DNA from: a virus
Length of the DNA: 33,155 nt
Virus record (IMG/VR): IMGVR_UViG_3300017605_000811
Span: 1-33,155 of that record
Strand: one strand, 5' to 3'
The translations under genes were made by a program, and so were the position numbers. Of the stretch, positions 8,846-16,985 are shown piece by piece. The first letter of the stretch is position 1; each line of letters opens with the position of its first letter. The notes under the pieces were generated by a model, which had not been told where the DNA came from, searched no databases, and saw only the letters and a list, made by a program, of their open reading frames with translations.

Positions 8846-9234
8846 TCGAGATCCAGAGAAGTCCCATCCTCAAGGTCAATGGATGAGGAGTTGCCGCTAA
8901 TGAGGAGGTCTGATGCGTTCAGGGTTCCATTCGTATCAGGAACCAGCATGCGCCATTCGGTGTTCGCGAACGGTCCGATCAGCGTGCAGAGATAAACGCC
9001 GTCAACGACATTGGTAGCCGTAAAGGTTCCGTTCGTGCTGCTATAGAAGCTGCGCCTGTCTCGGCTGATAATGCTGGACGGCGAGAAGGCTTTTGGAGCG
9101 TTCTTGTTGACGAGTTGGACTTCTCGATTCGTGATCGAGGTCGTCGTGAAGTCGGCCAGATTGAAAGTCACATTCGCGCCGAATGAGCCAAGAACGAGCG
9201 CGAGACAAAGAGAGATGGAAAGAGCGATCTTCAT
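8842..9234 (-). CDS. Small secreted beta-rich protein
   Basis: A 130-residue protein with a clear signal peptide (MKIALSISLCLALVLGSFGA) and a mature part of about 110 residues predicted as beta strands: TFTATNVVDGVYLCTLIG, then NTEWRMLVPDTNGTLNAS. The middle resembles small beta-sandwich domains at the N-terminus of some tail fibres, but I do not recognise a family. ATGA overlaps on both sides place it between the YadA-repeat protein and the giant fibre, so the three are probably made together. It could be an adaptor or chaperone for the fibre, by position only. Confidence 0.7.
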   Translation of the reverse strand: MKIALSISLCLALVLGSFGANVTFNLADFTTTSITNREVQLVNKNAPKAFSPSSIISRDRRSFYSSTNGTFTATNVVDGVYLCTLIGPFANTEWRMLVPDTNGTLNASDLLISGNSSSIDLEDGTSLDLE

Positions 9235-10796
9235 CGGTTTAACCCCATGAGTTTCCAGCGGGAATCCGCTGCATTATAAATGACCTGGATGATCGTCGGA
9301 GAATTGGTGAAAGAGATATCGGCGCCGGTCCCGGTGACGATGCGATTTGCCGCGGTTGGATCGACGCCGCTCTGGTTAGCGATGGTATTTGTGATCGCCC
9401 CGGAGATTTCAACGATATGCCAAGAACCGTCCTGCTCGGCAGCGAAACCGCAGACGACGCCAATAGTGGTAGCACCGGAAAGACGGATATAGACGTTAGT
9501 CCCGAGAACCACCGCTGCATTATTGCCGTTCGCTAAGCCGGCATTTGCGCGGCTTGTAAAGTCCAGCCTGCCGTTGAGGACGTTTGTTCCCCGGAAGGTT
9601 GTGTTTGTCTGGGTTCCACTGATTGCAAGGAGCCCCGGCACTACCACCGTGTGAGAACTTGTCCCAGCCATGACCTGGTTGGTCGTCGTCGTCGCAGCCT
9701 GAGAGCCTATGGCCACTGAGTTGGAGAAAGTCGCCGCCGCTGTGTTGCCGATCGCAATCGAGCTATGAGCCGTAGCTACTGCCGTTGCGCCGATCGCGAT
9801 GGCGGCATATCCGCTCGCCAAGCTATCCTGTGTTCCGATCGCGACGGATGAATCCGCGGAAGCAGTTGGAAGACCTATTGCGACGGCCCCGTTCCCAGAA
9901 GCGATTGCTCCTTGTCCGATTGCCGTTGCATTGTTGGTCGTTGCTCGTGCGCCATTGCCGACCGCCATCGAGGATTGATTAGTGGCAACGGCCGCGATCC
10001 CGATGGCCATTGCGAGAGTTCCTGTCGCTATGGAGTTGTTCCCGATGGCAATGGTCTGGATCGATAGAGCTTGCGCGTTCGAGCCTATCTGGAACGAATT
10101 TCCGCCAGCGCCTTCGGAACGGATCGCGTTGCCGTAATTGATCAGATTCGTCGAAGCGGGATTGATCAGAGTCGGAGAGGTATAGGTGCCACCGATCAGC
10201 CCAGTGTTGGTGCCGCGAAAAGACCAGAGAACCATGGGAGACGCGACCGTCTGCGTTGGGCTCGCCCCTTTCGTGATATAGTTCGAAAGCCCTACCGAAT
10301 TCGTCCGGACGCTATTCGTCGCATAATTCCCAATCGCGTCGACGAGACCGCTCGCAATGTTCGTTCCGTTGGTAGGCGTCTCGACGCTTATTGGAATGCG
10401 GACCAAGAAGGTCGGCGACTGGACAGTGTTGGTGATATAACTGATCTCCGCCCATCCGCCCGCCACCGTCACGGTCATGACTTCTCCGACTCGCCCGCGG
10501 ATTGTCACGTTAGTCGTGGCCGTCTGTGATTCGTAATGGCCAGCATTGAATGGATACTGCGTGAGATGATTAAGCAGGACGCTGGCTGAGCTGGCCGGAG
10601 AATTGGTTACCGGAATGAGCGTCGAGGGAGATCCACTCGCGCTATTGGTCCATGTCCGAGTTGACCCATTAACGGTCAAGGTCTGAGCATTCGTCGTCGG
10701 CGTGTTCGTGATCGAAATCGTTGCGGTGACCAACTCGACCGCGCTCGCCGAGAGGCAGCAAACCAATAGAAAAACGATGGCCAGGAGCCTATTCAT
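9231..10796 (-). CDS. Secreted YadA-head-repeat adhesin / trimeric fibre
   Basis: A 521-residue protein. Signal peptide MNRLLAIVFLLVCCLSASA has a textbook A-x-A site. Residues about 236-377 contain about ten 14-residue left-handed beta-roll repeats of the YadA head type, seen as AIGNNSIATGTLAM, AIGIAAVATNQSSM, AVGNGARATTNNAT, AIGQGAIASGNGAV and so on. These form trimeric heads in bacterial autotransporter adhesins and also occur in phage fibres. No YadA membrane anchor is present: the C-terminus (QVIYNAADSRWKLMGLNR) looks like the end domain of a phage fibre instead. So this is an exported trimeric fibre without its own outer-membrane anchor. ATGA overlaps link it to the tail-tip-like gene upstream and the 130-aa gene downstream. 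Confidence 0.85.
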   Translation of the reverse strand: MNRLLAIVFLLVCCLSASAVELVTATISITNTPTTNAQTLTVNGSTRTWTNSASGSPSTLIPVTNSPASSASVLLNHLTQYPFNAGHYESQTATTNVTIRGRVGEVMTVTVAGGWAEISYITNTVQSPTFLVRIPISVETPTNGTNIASGLVDAIGNYATNSVRTNSVGLSNYITKGASPTQTVASPMVLWSFRGTNTGLIGGTYTSPTLINPASTNLINYGNAIRSEGAGGNSFQIGSNAQALSIQTIAIGNNSIATGTLAMAIGIAAVATNQSSMAVGNGARATTNNATAIGQGAIASGNGAVAIGLPTASADSSVAIGTQDSLASGYAAIAIGATAVATAHSSIAIGNTAAATFSNSVAIGSQAATTTTNQVMAGTSSHTVVVPGLLAISGTQTNTTFRGTNVLNGRLDFTSRANAGLANGNNAAVVLGTNVYIRLSGATTIGVVCGFAAEQDGSWHIVEISGAITNTIANQSGVDPTAANRIVTGTGADISFTNSPTIIQVIYNAADSRWKLMGLNR

Positions 10797-11404
10797 GAAA
10801 TCGGATCGGCAACGAGGGCCGGTATGGAATCCTCCGTGAGATGGACAAGGCAGCGAACTCCTGCCGAGTTCTTGAAGATTATCCCTGCGCCCGCAGGCAT
10901 CTCATATGGGACGTAGGTTCTTGAAGCGGCCAGAGCGCCGAGAGCCGTATCGCCTGGCACAGGCTGAATCGCCGCCCCCGTAAAAATGCTCTTCAGAATC
11001 CGGCAGATGGATTGCGCCCGATAGTAATTCGAGCCGTCGAAGAGCCGCATTTCAAAGCTTTGCTGGGTCTGATCCGCGAGAAGATTTACGGCGGCCGTGT
11101 TGAGTGCGAGAGTGCCCGTCAGAAGCGTGTTGTTGTCGCTGATCGAAAAGCTGCCGGAGCTAGCCCGAAGCGTCGGCGTTCCAGAGGCATCCACGCTCCC
11201 GATCCCGATCGAGAGATCATAACCCGAAAGGGTGATCCGCTGATAGAACGGCGCGACCGTCTCAGAGACCCTCCGCAGCGCCCGGAATTCAATGGTAAGC
11301 GTGTCCTCGGTGAAGAAGTCCGGGAGCTGGAATGGCCGCGGATTCGACTCGTTCAGGACAAGTCGCTTGGACGTAATGTCCAGATAAAGCTGCAGGAGCG
11401 CCAT
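10793..11404 (-). CDS. Probable tail-tip or baseplate protein
   Basis: A 203-residue protein with no signal peptide, the last non-exported product before the secreted cassette. It opens MALLQLYLDITSKRLVLNES and continues with alternating strands (FYQRITLSGYDLSIGIGSVD), giving a beta-sandwich impression like baseplate upper-type N-terminal domains that dock fibres. That likeness is weak and from memory. It follows the 28-base gap that contains a TTGACTT motif 15 bases before the ATG, and overlaps the YadA-repeat gene by ATGA. The position at the boundary between tail and fibre genes suggests it is the attachment platform. Confidence 0.65.
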   Translation of the reverse strand: MALLQLYLDITSKRLVLNESNPRPFQLPDFFTEDTLTIEFRALRRVSETVAPFYQRITLSGYDLSIGIGSVDASGTPTLRASSGSFSISDNNTLLTGTLALNTAAVNLLADQTQQSFEMRLFDGSNYYRAQSICRILKSIFTGAAIQPVPGDTALGALAASRTYVPYEMPAGAGIIFKNSAGVRCLVHLTEDSIPALVADPIS

Positions 11405-11419
11405 TCACCATAAGGCGCT

Positions 11420-11426
11420 AAGTCAA
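11420..11426 (-). promoter_or_regulatory. TTGACTT intergenic motif, copy 1
   Basis: TTGACTT on the minus strand, 15 bases before the ATG of the tail-tip-like gene, in one of the few gaps longer than 25 bases. Three other gaps carry the same core at similar distance. It matches a sigma-70 -35 hexamer, but I see no -10 hexamer 16-18 bases downstream, so its role is open. Confidence 0.4.
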
Positions 11427-11432
11427 CACGGT

Positions 11433-12293
11433 TTAATGAAGGTCACAGCAGGGCGGCGGGATGGCTATCAGATTGCGATAATGCTGAATCGCATCGATAT
11501 CTCCAGGCATCGGTTTCACCGAATAGAGGCGCTGAATCTGAACGATCTCCATCTGGGGATTGGATTGATTGGCGAAGAGAATTGGCTGAGCAACCGGGGG
11601 AAGCCATGTGATTCCGGTTTGAATTATCGCACGACCTGAAACGATCTGGGCCGGCGCTGGGATAATTCCATTCTCTCCGGGGTCATAGCACGCCTTTTGA
11701 TTGGTTTCGACAAGGCTGGATAGCGGGGTCGGCCGAATATATGTCGATGAGCTATCCCAGAGGCAAAGAGGCCTGCTGGAGGACGTGTTCAATCCCTCAT
11801 CCCGCGATCCGCCACCGGGAGCCGCGTCAACAATTACGCCCCAAACGTGCTGAACCTTTGAGACTCCAAGGAGACAAATAGTCGGATCCGGCTGGTCTTG
11901 ATACGGCTTGAAGACCGAAATCCTCGAGGTGTTTCCGAAAATGCCTGCGTTATAAATCGGAGGCAAAAACGGATTATTGACCTGCGGATCGCCCTCTAGC
12001 GTGCTGAAATTGATCCTGGGGTTAGGCGAGATTGCCCCTGTGGTTCCATTGCGCCTGTATGCCGCGCTAAGATGCCGGTCTCCGGTCGCGCTTGTCGGAA
12101 ATGGAATGTCAAGAATAGCGGCCCTGAGCCTGGAGAAAATCTTGTCCCATTCGTCGTCTTGGGCGGCTAATTGATCGAGCCAAACTTCGTGGAACTCCGC
12201 GAAAAGTTTCCCGGAAACCGTTAGCCTTTCCTTGCCCGGAGACTGCTGAAGCTCCAAGCCATCATTGGAGGTCACTGGAGCATCGGCGCTCAT
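11433..12293 (-). CDS. Tail protein of unknown function
   Basis: A 286-residue protein starting MSADAPVTSNDG. The ATG at 12293 is preferred to an upstream start at 12305 because it makes an ATGA overlap. No family recognised. Residues about 30-60 (LFAEFHEVWLDQLAAQDDEW) look helical; the rest is Pro/Asn-rich with few predicted helices, and the end reads IAIPPPCCDLH. Its place between tape measure and fibre genes, together with the two genes before it, suggests a distal tail or tail-tip component. A 28-base gap with the TTGACTT motif follows. Confidence 0.7.
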   Translation of the reverse strand: MSADAPVTSNDGLELQQSPGKERLTVSGKLFAEFHEVWLDQLAAQDDEWDKIFSRLRAAILDIPFPTSATGDRHLSAAYRRNGTTGAISPNPRINFSTLEGDPQVNNPFLPPIYNAGIFGNTSRISVFKPYQDQPDPTICLLGVSKVQHVWGVIVDAAPGGGSRDEGLNTSSSRPLCLWDSSSTYIRPTPLSSLVETNQKACYDPGENGIIPAPAQIVSGRAIIQTGITWLPPVAQPILFANQSNPQMEIVQIQRLYSVKPMPGDIDAIQHYRNLIAIPPPCCDLH

Positions 12294-12841
12294 TGCTTCG
12301 CCCAAGCCCTGGCATCCACGTTCAGATCGACAAGAGTGATTGCCCCGCCATTGGGATCCAGAAGCCCAGTCGATTGGGAGACAGAGCTTGCATAGATGAT
12401 ATCGAAATCGATCTTGAAGCGAGGGATCACGATTTGCGTTTCGGGAGTTCCACTTATCGTGGCCGTCCTCTTCGTTGATGAAATATAGACATATGCGGCC
12501 GTGAAGCTCTCCCCATCGTTCGTATAGGTAATGGACTTGCCGTCAAAAAGCGTTTGTCTGAGCCTCGGCGGCTTGGCGACGTAGATATCAGTCGAGCCCT
12601 CGGTCGCTCCATCAAGCGTTCGGCACCTGAGAATGTCTGCGCGGATTTCCTTCAGGCGATATTGAGAAATCTTAGAGCCGGATGATCCGAATGAAGTTAA
12701 TTCAAGGCTGGCTCCGCGGAAAGCTTGGGTAACACGGATCTCTGGACTATCGACAATCTCGGAGGCTCGGCATTTGCGTAGCAGTTTGTTCAGCCAAACT
12801 GCCCACCGTTCCGAGCTTCGGATCTCCTCCGGCCAGTTCAT
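12290..12841 (-). CDS. Tail protein of unknown function
   Basis: A 183-residue protein bounded by ATGA overlaps at 12841-12838 and 12293-12290. The N-terminal 30 residues (WPEEIRSSERWAVWLNKLLR) are helical and basic; the remainder reads as beta strands (RFKIDFDIIYASSVSQS, AAYVYISSTKRTATIS). I do not recognise a family. Its order, second after the tape measure, is where distal-tail and hub proteins usually lie, but nothing in the sequence confirms one. Confidence 0.7.
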   Translation of the reverse strand: MNWPEEIRSSERWAVWLNKLLRKCRASEIVDSPEIRVTQAFRGASLELTSFGSSGSKISQYRLKEIRADILRCRTLDGATEGSTDIYVAKPPRLRQTLFDGKSITYTNDGESFTAAYVYISSTKRTATISGTPETQIVIPRFKIDFDIIYASSVSQSTGLLDPNGGAITLVDLNVDARAWAKQ

Positions 12842-13590
12842 ACCTGTGAATACAATCCAATTGGCCAGAGACCGAATTCGTATTGCTGAGTCATCTGGCT
12901 TCGGTTGTCCCCGACAGTCGTGATGTCAGGAGGGGATTTCAACCACCCATAAACAAACCCTGCGGGATTCGCGAAGACCGGAAGGTTACTAATCCATGCC
13001 GCAGAAAGCGCGGCATCGGCGATCATGTCTTCAGTCGCAAAAATCATCCCGTAACCTGCGAAATTAGGGGTGAATGGATAAGCCGCACTAGCGGTCTGGG
13101 TGACGACAATATTCGGTTGCTCTATGATGATCGAATCGACCCCAGCGGCTGCCAAATCAAACAATTCCCTGCGATGCGCGATATAGGCAGGCCCAAGCGG
13201 AGGAATGACGGCATCAAAGAATTCCTGCGGGAAATCCTCCCCGGCCTCCACGGTTCGCTTGAGGAGCCCCTTTTCCACCGAGTTCACATCCGAATAATTC
13301 GGCGCATTCCAAATGCTCTTGGTAGCCCGATTCCAATGAAGCCTTTCCTCCCTGAGCGGGGTTTCTTGGCCTCCTTCGGTGGTGATCGTGTTGTATCTGG
13401 CGGTAAGCGACCATCTCGGGCCTTTCTGATCGGTCCTGTAGTTTGCAACCGTTCCGATGAACGGTATTTGACCCAGGATGGCATCTTGAGTTCCCTCCCA
13501 TGTCAGCTCTGTGAAGTTACCTGTTTGCGCGTCGAAACCGAATACGCGCTTTGCTAAGACCGCGCCAGTATTTCCTTGAACGCTGCTCAT
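12838..13590 (-). CDS. Tail protein of unknown function, first after the tape measure
   Basis: A 250-residue protein beginning MSSVQGNTGAVLAKRVFGFD. Overlaps the tape-measure gene (13590-13587) and the next tail gene (12841-12838) by ATGA. Mixed alpha/beta with aromatic-rich C-terminus (YEFGLWPIGLYSQV). Being directly after the tape measure, it could be the distal tail protein. I cannot confirm this from any motif. Confidence 0.7.
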   Translation of the reverse strand: MSSVQGNTGAVLAKRVFGFDAQTGNFTELTWEGTQDAILGQIPFIGTVANYRTDQKGPRWSLTARYNTITTEGGQETPLREERLHWNRATKSIWNAPNYSDVNSVEKGLLKRTVEAGEDFPQEFFDAVIPPLGPAYIAHRRELFDLAAAGVDSIIIEQPNIVVTQTASAAYPFTPNFAGYGMIFATEDMIADAALSAAWISNLPVFANPAGFVYGWLKSPPDITTVGDNRSQMTQQYEFGLWPIGLYSQV

Positions 13591-14753
13591 TGCGGGAACG
13601 GGTTTCCTCCTGGTCCGTTTTTATCGAGCTTGCTGTCGATAGAGCGCAAGACCTTCTCAATCACGCCAAGCTCATTCAGGGTTTTGGAATTCGGATCCAC
13701 CCCCAGGAAGTTGCCAATGCTGGTCAGGCTATCGGATTGCTGTTTGAAGGCTCCATAGTCGAACTGCTTTGTCGGGGTGAATTGAAAATCTCGCTTTATC
13801 CTTGGATTAAGTTCTCTCTTAACCTTGGCATTCGCCTGAGCGTCTTTTGCGTCCTGTTCATTCTTCAGAACATCGTCAAGATTATCCATGAAGCCAGCCG
13901 CGAATTGAGTTCGAAGATCCTTCGCCCTTTTGCCGAAGGTCAGCGGATTTAGCAGCGCATTGATCGTCTCGAACATTCCAAGTTTTCCGCCGCCGGCCGC
14001 TTCGGAGGATCTTCCAAGGCCTCCGCCAATGCCGCCGACCAGGATCTTTAAACCTCGAACCGCAGCATTGACCACGTCCACCAGATAAGTAAATGCCTGC
14101 GCGAGCGGACCACGGGTCATGGCATGCAATCGCTCTAATGAGTCCCCGAACTCATCCAGTTGATGAATTGTCTCGGGACTTAATGCAATGTTCAGTTCCT
14201 GAAATGCCTGCGTCGCCTCGTCCAGCCCTTCGACAAACATAGGCATCAAGGTTGTAGCCCCGCGGCCGAGAAGCTTCTCCACCATGGCCTCCGCAGCCGG
14301 GCCAAAATCGGTATTCTTAATCGCCGCCGCGATGCCCTCAAATGTCTGCTGTTGGCTTCCAGCTGGTGATACCTTCAGTGCGTTAAAGACCTGCGCTTCC
14401 TCTCCAAGCGGGTTCTGGACCGCTGCTAGCTTCGACTTGGACAAATGCCGGAAAGCTCCTTCCAGGTCTTGCAGAGAGGCTCCGGTCTGTTTGGCCGCAT
14501 ACTCATAAGCCTGCAAGGCGTCCGTGCCGATGCCGAGAGCCTCAGAAGCATCGTTTATGGCCGATGCATATTTGACCAAATCTCGGAAGGCTGCCGCTAT
14601 GGCACCAGCGCCGAGAACATTTCCAAGCTCATTCTTGAGAGAGGCGGACATCTCGCCGGCCGCAGTCTTGACCGAATTCTTGACCCCCTTCATGCCCTGC
14701 TCGAAGGCAGAAGAATTCAGCGAGATCCTGGCGATGAAGTTTAGAAGTCCCAT
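13587..14753 (-). CDS. Tail tape-measure protein, short
   Basis: A 388-residue protein with the usual tape-measure look: MGLLNFIARISLNSSAFEQG at the N-terminus, then the typical SASLKNELGNVLGAGAIAAA, long alanine-rich helices to about residue 200, a hydrophobic glycine-rich stretch near 245 (GLKILVGGIGGGLG), and a charged C-terminal half. It follows a tail-tube gene and a chaperone-like gene, as expected. Most siphovirus tape measures are 600-1500 residues. At about 1.5 angstrom per residue this one would set a tail of roughly 58 nm. The start overlaps the preceding gene by 13 bases. Confidence 0.8.
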   Translation of the reverse strand: MGLLNFIARISLNSSAFEQGMKGVKNSVKTAAGEMSASLKNELGNVLGAGAIAAAFRDLVKYASAINDASEALGIGTDALQAYEYAAKQTGASLQDLEGAFRHLSKSKLAAVQNPLGEEAQVFNALKVSPAGSQQQTFEGIAAAIKNTDFGPAAEAMVEKLLGRGATTLMPMFVEGLDEATQAFQELNIALSPETIHQLDEFGDSLERLHAMTRGPLAQAFTYLVDVVNAAVRGLKILVGGIGGGLGRSSEAAGGGKLGMFETINALLNPLTFGKRAKDLRTQFAAGFMDNLDDVLKNEQDAKDAQANAKVKRELNPRIKRDFQFTPTKQFDYGAFKQQSDSLTSIGNFLGVDPNSKTLNELGVIEKVLRSIDSKLDKNGPGGNPFPQ

Positions 14754-15334
14754 GGATTCCCCCCGGCCGCAGCCAGATCTTCAAGCTTCTTCAGATGATC
14801 TAGGATCGTAATTTCTCCATCTCCTACCAAATCGATCTCGCCGGCCCTATCTCCGATCGCTCCGTAATACGCGCATGCGCGCGCGATCGGGAAATTGATG
14901 GCTTCCGATTCGGAAAGGCCGAGATTCGAGCAGAGGAATGGAATAAGCCGGAACGCTCTGGGAGCTTTCAGTTGCCGAACGTCATCCTTACCGATCGGCT
15001 GGTTAACTTCCGGCGTCCACATCCCCGCATGCAGATAGCCGCTGAACTTTGCGGCTTCGATCCGGAGGTCATATTTTCGGCTAAGCAGCTTCCACCATCG
15101 GACCATCCAGCGGATCTTTTTCGGCTTGCGAAGAACCTTCTGGCCGTCTTCAAAGCTCTGCGAGCAGATGAGAACCGCCATGAAGATGTCCAGCCAGTCC
15201 GAAGGCTTCCCGGTGACGACAGGGGACTCTATGCGGTGGAGAAGAAGCTCATGCCCGGAGCAGTAAGGGCGAAGACGAATCGAAAGAACTGTATATTCGT
15301 CAGGAAAGGCCGCGGCAGCCCAGATGGCGTCCAT
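14741..15334 (-). CDS. Probable tail assembly chaperone
   Basis: A 197-residue mostly helical protein between tail tube and tape measure, the position of lambda gpG/gpGT-type chaperones. Trp-rich basic centre (KKIRWMVRWWKLLSRKYDL) and an acidic C-terminus (GDRAGEIDLVGDGEITILDH). Unlike lambda, a single frame is evident and I did not find an obvious slippery GGGAAAG site. It starts six bases after the tail-tube stop. Assignment rests mainly on order. Confidence 0.6.
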   Translation of the reverse strand: MDAIWAAAAFPDEYTVLSIRLRPYCSGHELLLHRIESPVVTGKPSDWLDIFMAVLICSQSFEDGQKVLRKPKKIRWMVRWWKLLSRKYDLRIEAAKFSGYLHAGMWTPEVNQPIGKDDVRQLKAPRAFRLIPFLCSNLGLSESEAINFPIARACAYYGAIGDRAGEIDLVGDGEITILDHLKKLEDLAAAGGNPWDF

Positions 15335-15340
15335 GCTGGC

Positions 15341-15814
15341 TCATCCCGAGATAACGCCGGACTGAAGCTGGCCAGCCCCGGTGCCGGAGTTCGTAATGTG
15401 ATGAATGAGCTTCATCGTCATGATGGCCGTTCCGTCCCTGGTCATGCGGATCGTAGTCCCCGGCATCACATTCCAATTCTGATTGAAGACGCCAATGGAA
15501 AAGCCGGAAGTGACGACCTTGGTAATCGGGGCCGCCAGCATATTGACGGCGCTCGTGGCAGCCTGCGATCGGCTATTGGCACCGCCGCTTCCACCGCCGG
15601 CCGGCGCGAACTGCATGTTGACGGCATAACGCTGATTGCTCGCGATTATGGTTTCAACGTCGCCGTTCTGGCCCTTGATCTCCTCGTTGTCATGCTGGTC
15701 CTCGAAATCCGCGCTTTCCAGGGTAATAAACGCTGCGCCAACGAGAGTGACTACCGTTGCGCCATCAAGGCCGAAGATACGAGCCTTCCCAACTTGGGTT
15801 TCCGTCGCTGCCAT
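15341..15814 (-). CDS. Probable major tail tube protein
   Basis: A 157-residue protein, compact and beta-rich, starting MAATETQVGKARIFGLDGAT. The size and beta-rich pattern (VVTLVGAAFITLESADFED), the Gly/Ser loop in the middle (APAGGGSGGANSRSQ) and the location before chaperone and tape measure fit a siphovirus tube protein. A TTGACTT motif lies 18 bases before the ATG in the 26-base gap, the only larger gap inside the tail operon, which suits a gene needed in high copy. The family is inferred from context more than from motifs. Confidence 0.65.
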   Translation of the reverse strand: MAATETQVGKARIFGLDGATVVTLVGAAFITLESADFEDQHDNEEIKGQNGDVETIIASNQRYAVNMQFAPAGGGSGGANSRSQAATSAVNMLAAPITKVVTSGFSIGVFNQNWNVMPGTTIRMTRDGTAIMTMKLIHHITNSGTGAGQLQSGVISG

Positions 15815-15832
15815 AGTTCAAAAGGCAGCGGG

Positions 15833-15839
15833 AAGTCAA
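15833..15839 (-). promoter_or_regulatory. TTGACTT intergenic motif, copy 2
   Basis: GGTTGACTTC on the minus strand directly after the TAG of the upstream gene and 18 bases before the ATG of the tail-tube gene. The ten bases are identical to those before the scaffold gene (copy 3). No clear -10 element follows. Confidence 0.45.
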
Positions 15840-15840
15840 C

Positions 15841-16287
15841 CTAGCTTATATCAATGTCGGAGCCGCAGCATTCCACTTGAAGAATAAGGAAGGAGATCCA
15901 GGAATCGTCTTTCGGCTCCCATCCCTGCTCGGTCGGCAGGACAAATTGAGCCGTGAAGCCGTCAAGAGCGTTGGTTAAATCCTGATTCAATGTCGAACTC
16001 ATGAAGCGGCTGAAAAGCTCGCCTGCGTTCGCATGGTGGTCGGTCAGGCTTGTATCGGAGGCATTACTCTGAAGTTCCACCCGCAGCGTCGCAGACCAAT
16101 TGCCTTCGAACGGAACAGCCGCAATCGCCCTTTGGCAGGAACAGGTCACCTGCGGGAGAAGCGTTTCATCTGGGGAAATGCCAGTTCCAATCTGGCTTTC
16201 CTCATCAGTGAGAAAGGACAACTCCTGCAGCTTTACGAAATTGGCCGCGGCCAGCTCGACCAGTTGAGTGATATTGCTGGCGCTCAT
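15841..16287 (-). CDS. Probable tail terminator-like protein
   Basis: A 148-residue alpha/beta protein with ATGA overlap to the gp10-like gene upstream. MSASNITQLVELAAANFVKL opens a helix, and a strand-rich middle follows (NWSATLRVELQSNAS). The order connector, gp10-like, this gene, tail tube is the standard position for a gpU/tail-terminator protein, and the length fits. It contains four cysteines in pairs (CSC and CC). No diagnostic motif seen. Confidence 0.55.
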   Translation of the reverse strand: MSASNITQLVELAAANFVKLQELSFLTDEESQIGTGISPDETLLPQVTCSCQRAIAAVPFEGNWSATLRVELQSNASDTSLTDHHANAGELFSRFMSSTLNQDLTNALDGFTAQFVLPTEQGWEPKDDSWISFLILQVECCGSDIDIS

Positions 16288-16985
16288 CCGTTGACCTTGT
16301 CGGCTTCCTTCTGAAGGCGCTCCTCCATATGCCTTCGAATTTCAGCGGTTTCGCTGTCGAAGGCTTTTTGAAGCGCATTGCCAACTAGGGTGCTCGCCTG
16401 GCCGGAACTCGGCCCAAGCCCCCAGCTCACATTGAAAACCCCTTCGGGATTCAGGCCGGTCTTGGCCGGATCCACCTTCCCATGGCCCCGCGAGCCCGGC
16501 CAAACGCTGATTCTCCCCCAGCGGGTATTGACCTTTCGGTATTTGACGATGCCGATGAGCCCCTTGATCACTGGAATGAAGGGCGACTTCAGGAAGCCAA
16601 CACCGACCTGCGCCCGGATTTTGAATGAAGTCGAGGCCCGCCGCATAGCCTGGCCGTAAAGCCCCTTTTGCCCGGCCTTGGCCCGGCGAGCCTGAACGAT
16701 TAAATTGACGCGGGTTAATTGGTCCGATTTGCGGCCCTTACGCTTGAACTTTCCACCTTTGGTTCTACCGAGCCTTGTCGTGATAGCCTGCGTCAAATAG
16801 GCTTTGATCTTAGATCTGGTTTTCTGTTCATCGCCCGGCGCTGGCGGGAGTCCGTCCATCGTTCTGGCCGCGACATTGAAAAGCCGCTGGTTGATGATTT
16901 CAGGAAGCGCCTTTTCGCTGGCTCGGTAATAATCCTTCAGCGCGGCATCGAAATCGCGAGTGTCGATGTCAATGGCCGCGCTCAT
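16284..16985 (-). CDS. HK97 gp10-like / minor tail gpZ-like protein
   Basis: A 233-residue protein, strongly basic in the middle (TTRLGRTKGGKFKRKGRKSD). The N-terminal helix (DTRDFDAALKDYYRASEKAL) followed by PEIINQRLFNVAARTMDGLP resembles gp10/gpZ proteins that join tail to head. ATGA overlaps on both sides put it between the head-tail adaptor and the terminator-like gene, the expected site. The basic central loop is longer than I recall for the family. Confidence 0.6.
   Translation of the reverse strand: MSAAIDIDTRDFDAALKDYYRASEKALPEIINQRLFNVAARTMDGLPPAPGDEQKTRSKIKAYLTQAITTRLGRTKGGKFKRKGRKSDQLTRVNLIVQARRAKAGQKGLYGQAMRRASTSFKIRAQVGVGFLKSPFIPVIKGLIGIVKYRKVNTRWGRISVWPGSRGHGKVDPAKTGLNPEGVFNVSWGLGPSSGQASTLVGNALQKAFDSETAEIRRHMEERLQKEADKVNG

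Noticed and set aside
882-10796. Diversity-generating retroelement acting on the fibre genes
   Set aside because: The capsid and cement resemble Bordetella phage proteins, so I looked for a reverse transcriptase and paired template/variable repeats; none are visible in the window.
14741-15334. Lambda-style G/GT programmed frameshift in the chaperone gene
   Set aside because: Only one long frame and no clear slippery heptamer before the tape measure; cannot be supported by eye.
14972-15844. Plus-strand open frame of 290 codons
   Set aside because: It lies opposite the chaperone-like and tail-tube genes and spans their gap; Arg/His-rich shadow composition and no motif.
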